A stretch of 64,000 bases of DNA from Nitrososphaerota archaeon (GCA_027386095.1 DAHXUN010000001.1:24476-88475); one strand, 5' to 3'. Shown: positions 42,947 through 52,010, counted from the first letter of the stretch. Program-made: numbers and translations. The notes: a model not told the origin generated them from the letters alone.

Positions 42947-42970
42947 AGATGATGGGGAGTGAGAATCGAT

Positions 42971-43354
42971 TCAGCGCAGGACCATGCAATCTTCCTCGCC
43001 TGCGAAGTCTGTGTCGAATGTGAGCAACCTCTGCCCCAAAGAGCGCGCCGTGGCAAGGACAATGCCGTCGATGATTCCGAAGCTTGAGGGTCGCTTCTTC
43101 AGTTTCATGAATTTGATCGCGGCGGCATCCAGGCAAACCTCCTTCGTTAGAGGGACAACAATTGCCATCTGCTCAACAGCCTCGACTCTCTCGGGGGCGG
43201 GGGCTCCGGACCTGACCGCCCAGTCGGCTAGCTCGGCAAGCTGAATGTGAGAAACGTAAAGCTGAGAGTCTCCCACCTCCCTGGCAATTCTGACGGCGGC
43301 CTTCTTGCTGGTGAAGATGGCCACCAGGGCGCTGGTGTCGAGAAGCACTACCAA
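42971..43354 (-). CDS. vapC: PIN-domain toxin (VapC)
   Basis: 127 residues with the PIN acidic set: VVLLDTSALVAIF (first Asp), QLAELADW (Glu), GIIDGIVLATARS and LLTFDTDF (last Asps). Ribonuclease toxin. It overlaps its antitoxin gene by 7 nt. Unrelated in sequence to the 63398 and 52011 toxins beyond the fold. Confidence 0.93.
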   Translation of the reverse strand: MVVLLDTSALVAIFTSKKAAVRIAREVGDSQLYVSHIQLAELADWAVRSGAPAPERVEAVEQMAIVVPLTKEVCLDAAAIKFMKLKKRPSSFGIIDGIVLATARSLGQRLLTFDTDFAGEEDCMVLR

Positions 43355-43575
43355 TCCTCTACCCGATCGTGCTCCTCTCTGGAAAACGGGGGCAACCCTG
43401 CATCAATCCCTGCGACTCTCTTCCAGACCCGTTTGCGCTTGGTGACTGAGACTGGGATGGCAAGTTTCAGCACGTCCCCTTCGCGGACGCCCGCCTCGGT
43501 GAGTACGTCTTTGGGGATTATGACGGCCATCGAATTCCCCAGTTTTCGGACCTTCCCTTCAAACACCTGGGCCAT
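43348..43575 (-). CDS. vapB: AbrB-type antitoxin (VapB)
   Basis: 75 residues: VFEGKVRKLGNSMAVIIPKDVLTEAGVREGDVLKL is the SpoVT/AbrB swapped-hairpin domain. The C-terminal tail (PPFSREEHDRVEDW) would bind the toxin. AT-rich GTAATAATGTTATAAC and CTTAAGTATC upstream form the promoter/operator, about 30 nt before ATG. Confidence 0.92.
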   Translation of the reverse strand: MAQVFEGKVRKLGNSMAVIIPKDVLTEAGVREGDVLKLAIPVSVTKRKRVWKRVAGIDAGLPPFSREEHDRVEDW

Positions 43576-43589
43576 TGAGTTATAACATT

Positions 43590-43612
43590 ATTACCCTGAT
43601 ACTTAAGCACCA
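43590..43612 (-). promoter_or_regulatory. Promoter region of vapBC at 42971-43575
   Basis: The minus strand reads GCTTAAGTATC then GTAATAATG, AT-rich in an otherwise GC-rich region and 20-35 nt before the ATG, a TATA-like element probably bound by VapB. Confidence 0.45.
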
Positions 43613-43649
43613 CGGGAGGTCTACCTGTCCACTTGCTGCTCGGCTGCCT

Positions 43650-43733
43650 CATCCAGGGTTCTTTGGGTCTACGCAGGAGATAACTCATCTTTACGTTTGG
43701 GTGATAGTGAGTGGAGGGGGCGGCTCATCGAGC
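43650..43733 (+). repeat. Dispersed island repeat, copy C (divergent)
   Basis: AGGGTTCTTTGGGTCTACGC, then AACTCATC, TTACGTTTGGGTG and AGTGAGTGGA align along the full 90-base unit. Upstream side of the 42971-43575 vapBC pair. Confidence 0.6.
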
Positions 43734-43743
43734 CCGGTGCGCC

Positions 43744-44692
43744 TTAGACCATACATCTTTTGGCGAAGAGTTCCATGTGTTCCTTGATCTTGCCAGCGGT
43801 GTTGGGGAGGAGTATTGGAGAGAACTCTTCGAACCCAGCCTCCACGAAACCCTCGAAGTTGCCTCGGACCTCGTCAGGGGTGCCGATGATCGCCTCGGGG
43901 TCCTCCTCCTTCATCCTTTCGATGAACTCCACTCTGCCCTCCCCTTCCTTTCTTAGGCTGGAGTATACGAGCGCTTCCGCCAGCAGATCCTGATCTGTCT
44001 CCGTCGCAACGAAGTGCTTCAAAACTGGGCGAACGTCGCTCTTGGCCCTGCCAGCCTTGGCCGCCACCGAACGGGCGAATGACATCTTCTCCTGCGCCTG
44101 TGCCGGCCCCGTGCAATGGATGTTGAGGACATCAGCGTACCTGCCACCGAGCCTCAGCAGCCGCTTCGATCTCCTTTCCCCTACCCAGATTGGAGGAAAG
44201 TCGCCTGTCAGGTTGAGAGTCGAGTCATGCAACGCGTAGACCTTCCCTTCATACGAGAAGCCTCCTCGGTTCAGGCTCAGTCCCCGTATGATTGCGAGCG
44301 CCTCTTCGAAGGCATCCAAGCGTTGTGCGCTCGTGACGTGAGGGAAGCCGTGTGACGAGTACTCAGCATCCTTCCCGCTCCCAACGCCCAGGCACAGGAA
44401 CGACCTCCCCCCGCTCAGCAGATGCAGAGACAGTGCCGAGTTCGCGAGCACGACAGGATGCCTGACGGTGGCGCTGGCCGCCAAGGTCCCTAGTTCGAGG
44501 TTGGCCCGTCGTTGCAGCCAGCATTGAAAGAACGACGAAGCCGTCAGGGCGGCCGCTGGGCCTCCCGGGAAGAGAATAATGCTCGCCGACGCCGATTCCA
44601 TGATAACCGAGTTCCTGAGCCCTCCGCGCTATCTTCGTCACCTCCGTCAGATTTGTGGTATCGACGACCAGCGGCAGGTAGTACTTCGACAT
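43744..44692 (-). pseudogene. LLM-class F420-dependent oxidoreductase broken by a frameshift
   Basis: The N-terminal part (44692: MSKYYLPLVVDTTNLTEVTK ... GYHGIGVGEHYS) and the C-terminal part (RRANLELGTLAASATVRHPV, LCLGVGSGKDAEYSSHG, PPIWVGERRSKRLLRLGGRY) are one luciferase-like protein, but they lie in different frames joined near 44510. It would be about 315 residues, of the bacterial-luciferase/methylene-H4MPT-reductase-like type that uses F420. A one-base indel or sequencing error explains the break; otherwise the gene is intact. Confidence 0.8.
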
Positions 44693-44850
44693 TGGGCGGC
44701 TCTATCCCATCCGATTCCTTTCTATCTGATGGCTACCGAGCCCTGCCCAATATACTTTCCACTCTGCCATCACCGGTCGCTGCATGACTGGGCGCTCCCG
44801 GCGGAGGCACGTCGAACCCTTATCGGGTCGAACCTGGGCTAGCTCTTCAC

Positions 44851-45750
44851 ATGATCCGCTTGATCTCAGCCCCGACGAGCCTCGGGCTACGCCCACCGAG
44901 CGCAGGGAGGGTCCCAGGATGCTACAAGGCACCCGAGGCCTTGCGCAAGGCAGGGATGTTCGAGCTCTTCCAAGAGGACGGAGCATCGGACTGGGGGACG
45001 GTAGCACCGAGAGAGTACTCTGAAGAAGTGGCGCCGGGGCGTATCCGCAACCAAGAACAGATCATAAGCTTCTCGAGATCTCTATCAGCGAAAATCTATG
45101 CCGCGGTGACGGCAGGAGACGCCCCGCTTGTCATAGGAGGCGATTGCAGCGTGCTCATCGCGGCTGGATTGGCCCTCAAGAGGGCAGGGCGCTACGGGCT
45201 CGTCCATCTAGACGGCCACACCGACTTCCGACACCCCGGGAACTCGGATATGGTAGCCAGCCTCGCCGGGGAGGACCTGGCGGCTGCGGTCGGGATGCAT
45301 TGGGGCTCTATCTCCAACATAGATGGCCTGGGGGCCTATTTCGAGCCGCTGGATGCCGCGCACGCCGGCTGTAGGGACGGAGACGAGCACCTCAAGGAGG
45401 TCCGTGCCAAGCTCGGCCTAGTGCTGTCTGCGTCCGAAATCAGGAAGCACGGCGTCGCCAATGCTTCGAAGGCGATGCTCGCCAGGATGGAGGCGTCCGC
45501 CATCGATGGGTTCTGGTTGCACCTCGATTTGGACATCCTCGACCCGAATGTGCTCCCCGCCATAGATAGCCCCGACCCTGGCGGTCTGTCGACCTATGAG
45601 CTTACCAGCGTGCTTCAGAAGCTTGCTCCGAAGGCAGTCGGCGCCGAAGTCACGATCTACGACCCAGACCTTGATCCCACTGGAGAGTATGCCAGGTTGG
45701 TATCCGGGGTTGTCCATAGGGGTCTCAGGCGCCTGCATGAGGATGCTTAG
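44851..45750 (+). CDS. Arginase/agmatinase family hydrolase
   Basis: 299 residues. The manganese-binding motifs are VIGGDCSVLIAAG (usual GGDHS; the ligand His is Cys here, as in some arginase relatives), LVHLDGHTDFRHP and LHLDLDILDPNVLPAI; the end shows TIYDPDLDPTGEYARL. It hydrolyses a guanidino or related ureido substrate. The substrate is unclear given the variant ligand. Confidence 0.88.
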   Translation: MIRLISAPTSLGLRPPSAGRVPGCYKAPEALRKAGMFELFQEDGASDWGTVAPREYSEEVAPGRIRNQEQIISFSRSLSAKIYAAVTAGDAPLVIGGDCSVLIAAGLALKRAGRYGLVHLDGHTDFRHPGNSDMVASLAGEDLAAAVGMHWGSISNIDGLGAYFEPLDAAHAGCRDGDEHLKEVRAKLGLVLSASEIRKHGVANASKAMLARMEASAIDGFWLHLDLDILDPNVLPAIDSPDPGGLSTYELTSVLQKLAPKAVGAEVTIYDPDLDPTGEYARLVSGVVHRGLRRLHEDA

Positions 45751-45782
45751 CCGGTCCCGGCAGGGTGCGATGAACCCGCTAC
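45741..45782 (-). repeat. Dispersed island repeat, copy D (inverted)
   Basis: The minus strand reads GCGGGTTCATCGCACCCTGC then CGGGACCGG, matching the repeat core. The only copy on the minus strand; it sits just after a minus-strand PIN fragment, as copy K does after its vapC. Confidence 0.55.
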
Positions 45783-45789
45783 TGTGCCA

Positions 45790-46011
45790 TCATTCAGCGA
45801 GCCAGACCGCTTCAGGAAGGCCCTTGAAGTGTCGGTCTCCCGTGGGAACCTTCGCCCGGGTTTCTCTCGCTGTCGCCAGGACCAGTGCGTAAGTCCGGGC
45901 GACTCTAGGCCCTCCTTCGCCTTGACCGTGAGCTCCGCCGCCGACCCAGCCGACTCGACCGCGCCTGCCGTTTGCCCAATAGTCCTCGCTGGAGGGTGCC
46001 TCAAGGTCCAT
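45790..46011 (-). pseudogene. PIN-toxin C-terminal fragment
   Basis: TYALVLATARETRAKVPTGDRHFKGLPEAVWLAE is the end of a PIN domain (A.....GAKV.TGDRHF.GL.....L). Sequence before it is Gly-rich and out of frame. No antitoxin is detectable. Confidence 0.7.
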
Positions 46012-46027
46012 GGTGCCTCAGGCAGCT

Positions 46028-46357
46028 TCACTTCTTGCGTTTCTTCTCTGACTCGAGCGTCTTCTCCAAGGCCCTCACGTTGTCCCTGAGGTAGACGAGG
46101 TCGGAGTGGAACATCACCACCCCCCGCCTGAGGCGCGAGTACTCCCTGGCGAAGTCTGGCTGGTTCAGCAGCCCTTCGAGCCTCTCCGCGTGCCTCAGGA
46201 GAGGTTCGATCCTGAGCTTCGCCCAGTCAGTCCCCGAGTCCAGGCCTGAGAACTCTTCCTTGAGGTGGGCGAGCTTCTCCCTGAGCTGAGGGATGCCAGC
46301 CTTATAGACCCTGTCAACCAACTCGAATCCGAGTACAGGCGCCCGCGGCCGCCTCAC
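46028..46357 (-). CDS. Hypothetical helical/coiled-coil protein, 109 residues
   Basis: A helical protein with charged heptad-like segments (AGIPQLREKLAHLKEEFSGL, LLRHAERLEGLLNQPDFARE, LRDNVRALEKTLESEKKRKK). The Arg/Pro-rich first ten residues suggest a slightly later start. No family recognised. Confidence 0.6.
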   Translation of the reverse strand: MRRPRAPVLGFELVDRVYKAGIPQLREKLAHLKEEFSGLDSGTDWAKLRIEPLLRHAERLEGLLNQPDFAREYSRLRRGVVMFHSDLVYLRDNVRALEKTLESEKKRKK

Positions 46358-46683
46358 TTATGGGTTTCACAGGCACAATCCTCGCCCCGCTTCTCCTCGA
46401 GAGAGGCGAGGAAGAGCCAGGCATAACATGCGGCATCTGACGCTTCCCCCGACATCTACGCGCCGCCAGGGGACCAAGGAGCCCGAAGCGGACGTCCGGG
46501 TCGAAGACTGGGTCGACCGATAGCGGGCAGGGCGGCTTGGAGAGACCCTGGCCCGAGGGGTCCTTGGTTCCCTCGTCTGACCGAGGGGCTCTCTCACGCG
46601 GCGGCGCCAGACTCAAATCTGGCCCCGCCCCTCGTCGTGGACGGATTGCCAGCTAGGAAGGGCGGCGTCCCAGGTACCTGTGA
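46358..46683. other. Intergenic stretch, no supported gene
   Basis: Open frames are compositional (Pro, Arg, Ser). No RNA gene or repeat copy seen. Confidence 0.45.
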
Positions 46684-46815
46684 GCCACGGCGTTCCAGCT
46701 CCCGCCCGACGCCTACACCCTAGTCGGCATAGGCTCGCTCCTCGCAGGGCTTGCCTCGGTATTCACGCTGGTCATCACGCTCCGCGAGGGCCGCGACTCG
46801 AAGCTCCTGAGCTTC

Positions 46816-47259
46816 GTGTCGGACACCAGCAAGTCGATCTCCAACCGGCTGGCGATCGACAAAGGCCTCCGCGGGCTCGAGGAGTGCGAAGTCCATGCTT
46901 ACAACTACCTCGACATAGTCGACGGCATAGCGTTCCTCCGCGCCCGGGGCAAGATCCCAGAATACGCCGCCACCTACTACAGGTCGTTCTTCGAGTATCC
47001 CATCACCATTATGGCGTGGTACTCCTCGATTCCGGTGAAGGAAGGGTCGAAGGAGCCCTACGACACGCGGAGCCTCTCCGACAACTGGGCCTCGCTGGTC
47101 GGGTGGCTGAGAGGAGCTCAGGAAGGAACCCAAGCCGAAGGCCTACGGGGTGGAACATCTCCCCCCGAAATGTGCGAGGTGTTGGACGACTGTAGGGTCG
47201 ACAAGAAGACCATGTTCAAGAAGGTCGAGCATGCCATCGGCCAGTTCGAGGCAGTCTGA
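46816..47259 (+). CDS. Hypothetical protein, probably with an N-terminal membrane helix
   Basis: 147 residues from GTG 46816. The same frame is open back to 46684 and reads DAYTLVGIGSLLAGLASVFT, a membrane helix, but has no ordinary start codon. Either the start is non-canonical or an indel lies near 46685. The soluble part is helical (GLRGLEECEVHAYNYLDIVDG, YYRSFFEYPITIMAWYSSIP), like DUF4760-type membrane-attached proteins of unknown function. Confidence 0.6.
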   Translation: MSDTSKSISNRLAIDKGLRGLEECEVHAYNYLDIVDGIAFLRARGKIPEYAATYYRSFFEYPITIMAWYSSIPVKEGSKEPYDTRSLSDNWASLVGWLRGAQEGTQAEGLRGGTSPPEMCEVLDDCRVDKKTMFKKVEHAIGQFEAV

Positions 47260-47377
47260 ACCCTCGCGGAGTCGAACGGCGCAGGCAGCCCCTCCGAGAA
47301 GAGGCATTGCCGACAGCAAGAGCATAGGTTCGACGTGTCCTCCGGCCGGTCGCTTTCGCCGGCCCCTCCATGGATTG

Positions 47378-47400
47378 GAAAGGCCGAAGTGCGGCCTTTC
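47378..47400. other. Perfect 9-bp hairpin
   Basis: GAAAGGCCG, loop AAGTG, CGGCCTTTC. Lies in a 320-base gap without a gene; terminator-like or part of a small RNA. Confidence 0.45.
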
Positions 47401-47578
47401 GTGGAGTGGCGGCATCGCGCCCAGGGTCGCCCTCGGACCAGGCTGATGCCAAGGGGGCTGCAGAATCCTTGACGTCTGGAGCCAGGAGCGCGGGCGAATC
47501 GGTCCTGACACGGCTCCACGAGGGGTGTTCCACGGCACCCTGTGAAGGGTTTAATCCGCCTCCCGCCCTGCCGAGGCC

Positions 47579-47956
47579 ATGCAGCTGCTGCACACCTCGA
47601 TAACCGTGAAGGACATGGACGAGAGCATCGCCTTCTACACCAAGCACTTCGGGATGGAGCTCCTGAACAGGAGGGAAATCCCGCAGAACAAAGCCGAGAT
47701 CGCGTTCATGGGCCTGAAGGGCACGGACCACCGGATAGAGTTAACATGGTGGAAGGGCAAGAAGGACTACGCGGAGGGGGACCAGCTGGACCACATAGCC
47801 TTCGGGACTGTGAATGTGAAAGCTGAGGTGGAAAGGCTGAGGAAGGCCGGGGTCGAGATAGCGAAAGAGCCCTACTCCCTCGGTCCCGGGTCGAGCGAGA
47901 TCGCCTTCGTGAAGGACCCCAACGGCATCTGGCTGGAGCTCATCCAGCGCAGGTAG
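47579..47956 (+). CDS. Glyoxalase I-like (VOC family) protein
   Basis: 125 residues: LLHTSITVKDMDESIAFYTKHFGMELLNRREI is the lactoylglutathione-lyase start, with metal ligands at His5 and the Glu of HRIELTWW in the first half, His in DQLDHIAF and Glu in GIWLELIQ in the second. It detoxifies methylglyoxal-type adducts or acts as a related dioxygenase-fold lyase. Confidence 0.9.
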   Translation: MQLLHTSITVKDMDESIAFYTKHFGMELLNRREIPQNKAEIAFMGLKGTDHRIELTWWKGKKDYAEGDQLDHIAFGTVNVKAEVERLRKAGVEIAKEPYSLGPGSSEIAFVKDPNGIWLELIQRR

Positions 47957-47961
47957 CCCCT

Positions 47962-48250
47962 TCAAGGGACAGCGAAGAACTCCCTGTACGTCCCCGCGGC
48001 CAGGGCAGGGTTGAGCACGGCTGGTTCCCCAAGCGTCCTGGATGGGACGCCGCCGTAATCGTGTCCCGGGTAGATGACGATATCTTTGTGGGTGCTAGGA
48101 TGACCTCGTGGGGCTGCGGAACAGTTTCTCAGCCGAGCCGCTTCTAGGTCCACCCTCCGCAGTTCCCGGTGAACAGGGCATTCCCGTCCTGCAGGCAGAT
48201 GCTGTCCTCGATGTGGCCGGGGGCATAGATGACATTCTTCCTGTCCCCGA
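47962..48250 (-). pseudogene. Metallo-beta-lactamase-fold hydrolase remnant
   Basis: On the minus strand, VIYAPGHIEDSICLQDGNAL then FTG match the middle of a glyoxalase II/persulfide dioxygenase-type enzyme (TPGHT..S.CL...LFTGD). After stops and a frame change, IVIYPGHDYGGVPS and TLGEPAVLNPAL are its C-terminal His motif. The gene is missing its first half. Confidence 0.75.
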
Positions 48251-48699
48251 GCTCCGGGGGGTATCCGTCTTTCACAGACACACGTCGTGGCGCATGGGGG
48301 GCGCTCGAGTCCTATGGGGGATCTGAGGACGGATCGGGCCAACTGGATCTGATCAGCGCCATGCTCGGCCTCTCTTTCAACAGGCGGTTCAACGGGGTCT
48401 TTCTCCTCCCGCTTGCGAAGCTCGCAGTCAGGTTCTCGAACATTGACGGGACCGTCGAACAGCTGAGGGCTGCGTCGGCCCATGACATGGTTGACAGGCT
48501 GAGGCTGATCCAGGCCCCGACACTTGTCATCACCGGGACCGATGACAGGCTCATCGACCCAGCCTCGTCGGAAAAGATCGCGAAGCTGGTGCCCAACGCC
48601 AGGCTGGTGAAGGTCCCAAGAGGCGGACATGCGTTTTTCATAGAGATGCACGACGACTTCGACATGGAAGTCCTCCGCTTCCTGAGGGATGAGCCGTAG
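48229..48699 (+). pseudogene. Alpha/beta hydrolase C-terminal remnant
   Basis: The last 110 residues look like a hydrolase end: LIQAPTLVITGTDDRLIDPAS (the Asp region) and KVPRGGHAFFIEM (the catalytic His). The nucleophile half is absent; the frame before about 48330 is unrelated and joins the opposite-strand MBL remnant. Confidence 0.7.
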
Positions 48700-48795
48700 C
48701 ATCGCGATGGTGAGGGCGTTCCGTGCCCAAAGGGCTCACAGAGCCTCCGTCGGAACATCTCTTCCAAAGGATCAACTAACCCAGTCCTTCAGCCA

Positions 48796-49502
48796 TCATG
48801 CGGTGTCGGGCATTCCGCTCTTCACGACGGCGTCCTTCAGATCCCTCTTCCTGTAGCTCCTGCGTATCAGCCCCACATTAAGGTCCCCCCCTGAAGACGT
48901 CAGTAACGCATATTCAGCCCAGACGGGGTTCACTACCTTGCCCTCTGCTCCTCTGAAGTAAGGCAGGCCGACGCTCCCTGGATCGATTATCAGAGACGAC
49001 CTGACTTTCGGACCATCTGAGAGTGAGTGTGCCCACCCAAGTAGACCAGGGCACCGTTTCCTTTGAAGATCTTGCCAAGTTCCTCCTCAGGAGTAGTCGG
49101 GAGTATCTCTTCGGTGTTTGAACGGGGCGATCCGTGGTAGCAGAGCAGGGGATGTTTCCCGGCTTTGAGCTCGACCGTGGGCTTGAACCCTGAAAGGAAT
49201 CCCCGGTCCGCGCCATCGATTTCAGAATCTGTCCAAGCATCCAGCGAAATCATCTTTTGTCTCTCGCCTTCGGGGAAGTCGTTGAACGGCTCCCGCTCCG
49301 ATTTCGCCAACCTCTCGTCCGTGTTGCCCAGCACGCACGGCCACCCTGCCTTTCAAATGAACGCTGTGGTTTCGTGCGGCTGAGGGCCGCTAGCCGCCAC
49401 GTCTCCGAGGCATATGATGCGGTCGGCCCTCTTGATCTCCGGCAGTATGCTCTCAAGGGCAGTCAGGTTGCCATGGATGTCAGATATGACGGCGACCTTC
49501 AA
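48796..49502 (-). pseudogene. Metallophosphoesterase (YfcE-type) with stop and frameshift
   Basis: The start (TTG 49502) reads VAVISDIHGNLTALESIL and IICLGDVAASGPQPHET, followed by a TGA after TTAFI. The frame resumes with VLGNTDERLA, LLCYHGSPRSNTEEI and YLGGHTHSQMVRK. A one-base shift near 49005 leads on to SSLIIDPGSVGLPYFRG. All metal-binding motifs (DxH, GD, GNxD, H, GHTH) survive, so the loss is recent. Confidence 0.85.
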
Positions 49503-49580
49503 ACTCCATCCAAAGGACGAATGTTGATGATGAACGTTCTGACATTCGATGCTTCGCTTCGCCTATGCCGGGGTTACCCA

Positions 49581-50480
49581 TCAAGCCAGGCCTTGCTTCG
49601 AGCCGAACCGGTCGAGCAGTCCGAGCTTCGGATCTACGATTCGCTGCCTTTCGAGCTTCTCCAAAGACTCCCTGACCTCCAGGACCTCCTTGGCGTTTTC
49701 GTATCGGGGGTCTTCGACGCGGTCGTCGGGACCGAACCTGACGCCATGCAGCCTGGAAAGCGTGCATTCCAGGTAGTACTTCGCCTGATTCGTCAGGTCA
49801 GGCCTCCTAAGCCTGGCTACCCTGGACGCCAGTGCGTCAGACATGCTGCAATTGAAATCTGCCCCCGGTGACCATGAGACAATGCATCTGGAAGGTTGGT
49901 CGGCAGAGACCAGCAGTGCCGGGACAGGAAGCCAGCGCTCGTCGATTGAGGTCCTCTCTTCGGGTGGTACCGTCACTCCGCCCTTCACTCTCTTCCGCCA
50001 CAACGCGACAGCCTCGTTTTCATCCAACATGTCGGAATCGAGAAAGCGCTGGAGCTTCTCAGCGATGCTCCCATCGGGCAGGTCTGCCAGTTGGGACGTG
50101 AACGCCTCCCAGAGCTCTGTCGGCCATCCGTCCCCGTAACAGACGCTCCCCTTGTCGGAACGGACCATGTCCCTGCGGTCCACCCAGTGAAGGACGCACA
50201 TGATGCCCTCGTCTCTGCGCTGACCGGGCTGGAGCGCGACGATCCTTATCTTGGACGATGTGAGGTTCACTGTGAACCGGCGGAACACGGCGTCCCATTT
50301 GCCGAAGTATCTCTGCAAGGGAGGCCCTGACTCTGTGGTCATCACCGCCAGCTGCGACTTGGAAGCGGGAGCGAATTCGTTTCCGGGTCTCAGGATCCCT
50401 GCCCAACTCATCCTGCTCCCGTGCGCGACCATAGGTTCCATCGATGACAGTTTAGGGCTCGCTGCCTGTGGGCGAATCAT
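49581..50480 (-). CDS. Hypothetical protein, 299 residues
   Basis: A soluble protein with a long mixed body (YFGKWDAVFRRFTVNLTSSKIRIVALQPG; GVTVPPEERTSIDERWLPVPALLVSAD) and a helical charged C-terminus (NAKEVLEVRESLEKLERQRI). GC is lower than in neighbours. I recognise no family. The true start may be ATG 50438 or a later one. Confidence 0.6.
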   Translation of the reverse strand: MIRPQAASPKLSSMEPMVAHGSRMSWAGILRPGNEFAPASKSQLAVMTTESGPPLQRYFGKWDAVFRRFTVNLTSSKIRIVALQPGQRRDEGIMCVLHWVDRRDMVRSDKGSVCYGDGWPTELWEAFTSQLADLPDGSIAEKLQRFLDSDMLDENEAVALWRKRVKGGVTVPPEERTSIDERWLPVPALLVSADQPSRCIVSWSPGADFNCSMSDALASRVARLRRPDLTNQAKYYLECTLSRLHGVRFGPDDRVEDPRYENAKEVLEVRESLEKLERQRIVDPKLGLLDRFGSKQGLA

Positions 50481-50802
50481 GGTTTGATGTCGGTGTTAAG
50501 TGTACCTTTGAGGACCACCCGTTCGCACTAGTACCTCAAAGTACACTGGAAGGGCCAGCCCGCGACACGCTCCTCAGCTCGTCACCACCTCTCTTCTCAG
50601 GGTGACAGAGGGTGCCCGCGCCGACTGATTCAAGGCATAGGCAATGGAAGGCTGTTCATCCGGTAACAACGACCGCCTCGTCGGCCGTCAGTCCCCTGTA
50701 AGTGGTTCTCCTTTTTCCACGTGCGCTTCGGCGATTTCTGTTGCATTGCCCCTTGTAGCTCTGCACACTCTCACTCTCATCCCCGCGTCGGAAAAGGTCG
50801 GC

Positions 50803-50815
50803 CGCTATAAGCGGA
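50803..50815 (+). promoter_or_regulatory. Palindromic TATA box
   Basis: CCGCTATAAGCGG is a perfect palindrome around ATA, 18-30 nt before ATG 50833. A basal promoter and possible operator in one. Confidence 0.55.
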
Positions 50816-50832
50816 CTTCCCGATGGCAAGCG

Positions 50833-51432
50833 ATGGCAGTCGTCAGGAACAGTAAAGGGATGGTGCTGAGAGTCCCTAAGGCAGTTCTAGTTGCGCGAGG
50901 TTTCCGTCCCATAGATTCAGGAGGAAGGGAACTGGTCGAGCTGCTCGTGCGCAGGTGCCATGCGGGCACTGCGGAGAGCGTCTTCGCCAACTACTACCCC
51001 AATGACAGACGGGCCGAAGTCTATCTCGGGAGGCTGGGGGGCGGAGAGAGCGACCCGCTGGAAATAATCGAGGCGACGGGTTACTCTCTATCAGACCTTG
51101 CGGTCGACTTCAATGGGCTGAAGCCTCTGCAACTTGCCAACGTGATGCTGGGATGCGAGGGCGAATCGGTGTGGGTGGAGGTGGACGGTAGGCACCTTCT
51201 TCTTTCCGAGCCCGTGATGAACACGTTCGGGTCGATGGTCAATCTTAGAGGAAAGCTGGGGAAGGATGGCCCTGAAATCAAGTTCGAGTACGACGGCAGG
51301 TCGGCGGTGGCGAGGTTCAAAGAGCACGCCTTGATCGAGTTCATGCAGTTCCAGGGCGACGAACTGGAGATAAGATACGCCCAGAGCAAGGACGAGAAAC
51401 ACTTCTACCGGCTGCGTCTGACGAACGGTTAA
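50833..51432 (+). CDS. Stand-alone copy of the unnamed domain of the 57888 protein
   Basis: 199 residues from ATG 50833 (MAVVRNSKGMVLRVPKAVL). From YYPNDRRAEVYLGRLGGG through EIIEATGYS, LANVMLGCEGE, VWVEVDGRHLLL, NLRGKLGKDGPEIKFEYDG and FQGDELEIRYAQSKDEKH it aligns with residues about 280-425 of the 605-residue protein at 57888. Pattern: beta-rich with repeated acidic loops. Probably a recognition, adaptor or decoy form of that domain. Seen only in these two places in the window. Confidence 0.8.
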   Translation: MAVVRNSKGMVLRVPKAVLVARGFRPIDSGGRELVELLVRRCHAGTAESVFANYYPNDRRAEVYLGRLGGGESDPLEIIEATGYSLSDLAVDFNGLKPLQLANVMLGCEGESVWVEVDGRHLLLSEPVMNTFGSMVNLRGKLGKDGPEIKFEYDGRSAVARFKEHALIEFMQFQGDELEIRYAQSKDEKHFYRLRLTNG

Positions 51433-51519
51433 CCGTGCGTATGGTTCATCGTCCCCCACCTGGAATGCTTTGACCTGACAAGGAGAGCTTTGTGGTAACC
51501 TGACTATTGGAGCAGGGGT

Positions 51520-51858
51520 TCAGCCCTTGAACTCTACAGACAACTCCCGCAGGACTCCCCCGAGATTTTCGACAGCGTGCGTCTCGCCCTTCCCGCCTGC
51601 ATCCGACCAGCCGACCTCCCCCTTCTTTATGTTGAACACGATGGACTTCCCCTGTTCAGTCGTGATTCTGATCTTACCCCCGTTCAGGGCATAGGAGAGG
51701 CCTTTGGAGTGAGAGTGCATGGGGACCTTCTGTCCCTTCCTCATTGTGGTTACGATGACGCGGACCACGCCATTCTCGAAGACCACCTTGGCAGACTTCG
51801 GAGCCGCTTTGAGGATGTGCTCGACCAAGGCTTCGGCATCCGCATCCTTCGTCGGCAT
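51520..51858 (-). CDS. Cupin-domain protein
   Basis: 112 residues: VVRVIVTTMRKGQKVPMHSHSKGLSYALNGGKIRIT and the later GETHAVENLGG supply the two cupin motifs (HxH, H). A small metal-binding barrel of unknown ligand, with an ordinary start. Confidence 0.85.
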   Translation of the reverse strand: MPTKDADAEALVEHILKAAPKSAKVVFENGVVRVIVTTMRKGQKVPMHSHSKGLSYALNGGKIRITTEQGKSIVFNIKKGEVGWSDAGGKGETHAVENLGGVLRELSVEFKG

Positions 51859-51897
51859 ATTTTAGGATGAACGGACTCTTGCACAGCGGCTGTTGCT

Positions 51898-51985
51898 GCC
51901 GCGCGTGGCGTTCGTTGCGCCTTCGCCAGGAATACCCCGTCCATGGTTGGGGGTGGGTGCTGTACAGGCTGCACTGGTCGAAGGC
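51898..51985 (+). repeat. Dispersed island repeat, copy E
   Basis: GTTCGTTGCGCCTTCGCC, then AGGAATACCCCGTCC and AGGCTGCACTGGTCGAAG align along the full unit. Flanks the 52011-52657 vapBC on one side. Confidence 0.75.
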
Positions 51986-52010
51986 TTGCGACTGCTATTG
52001 CCTTGAGAAA

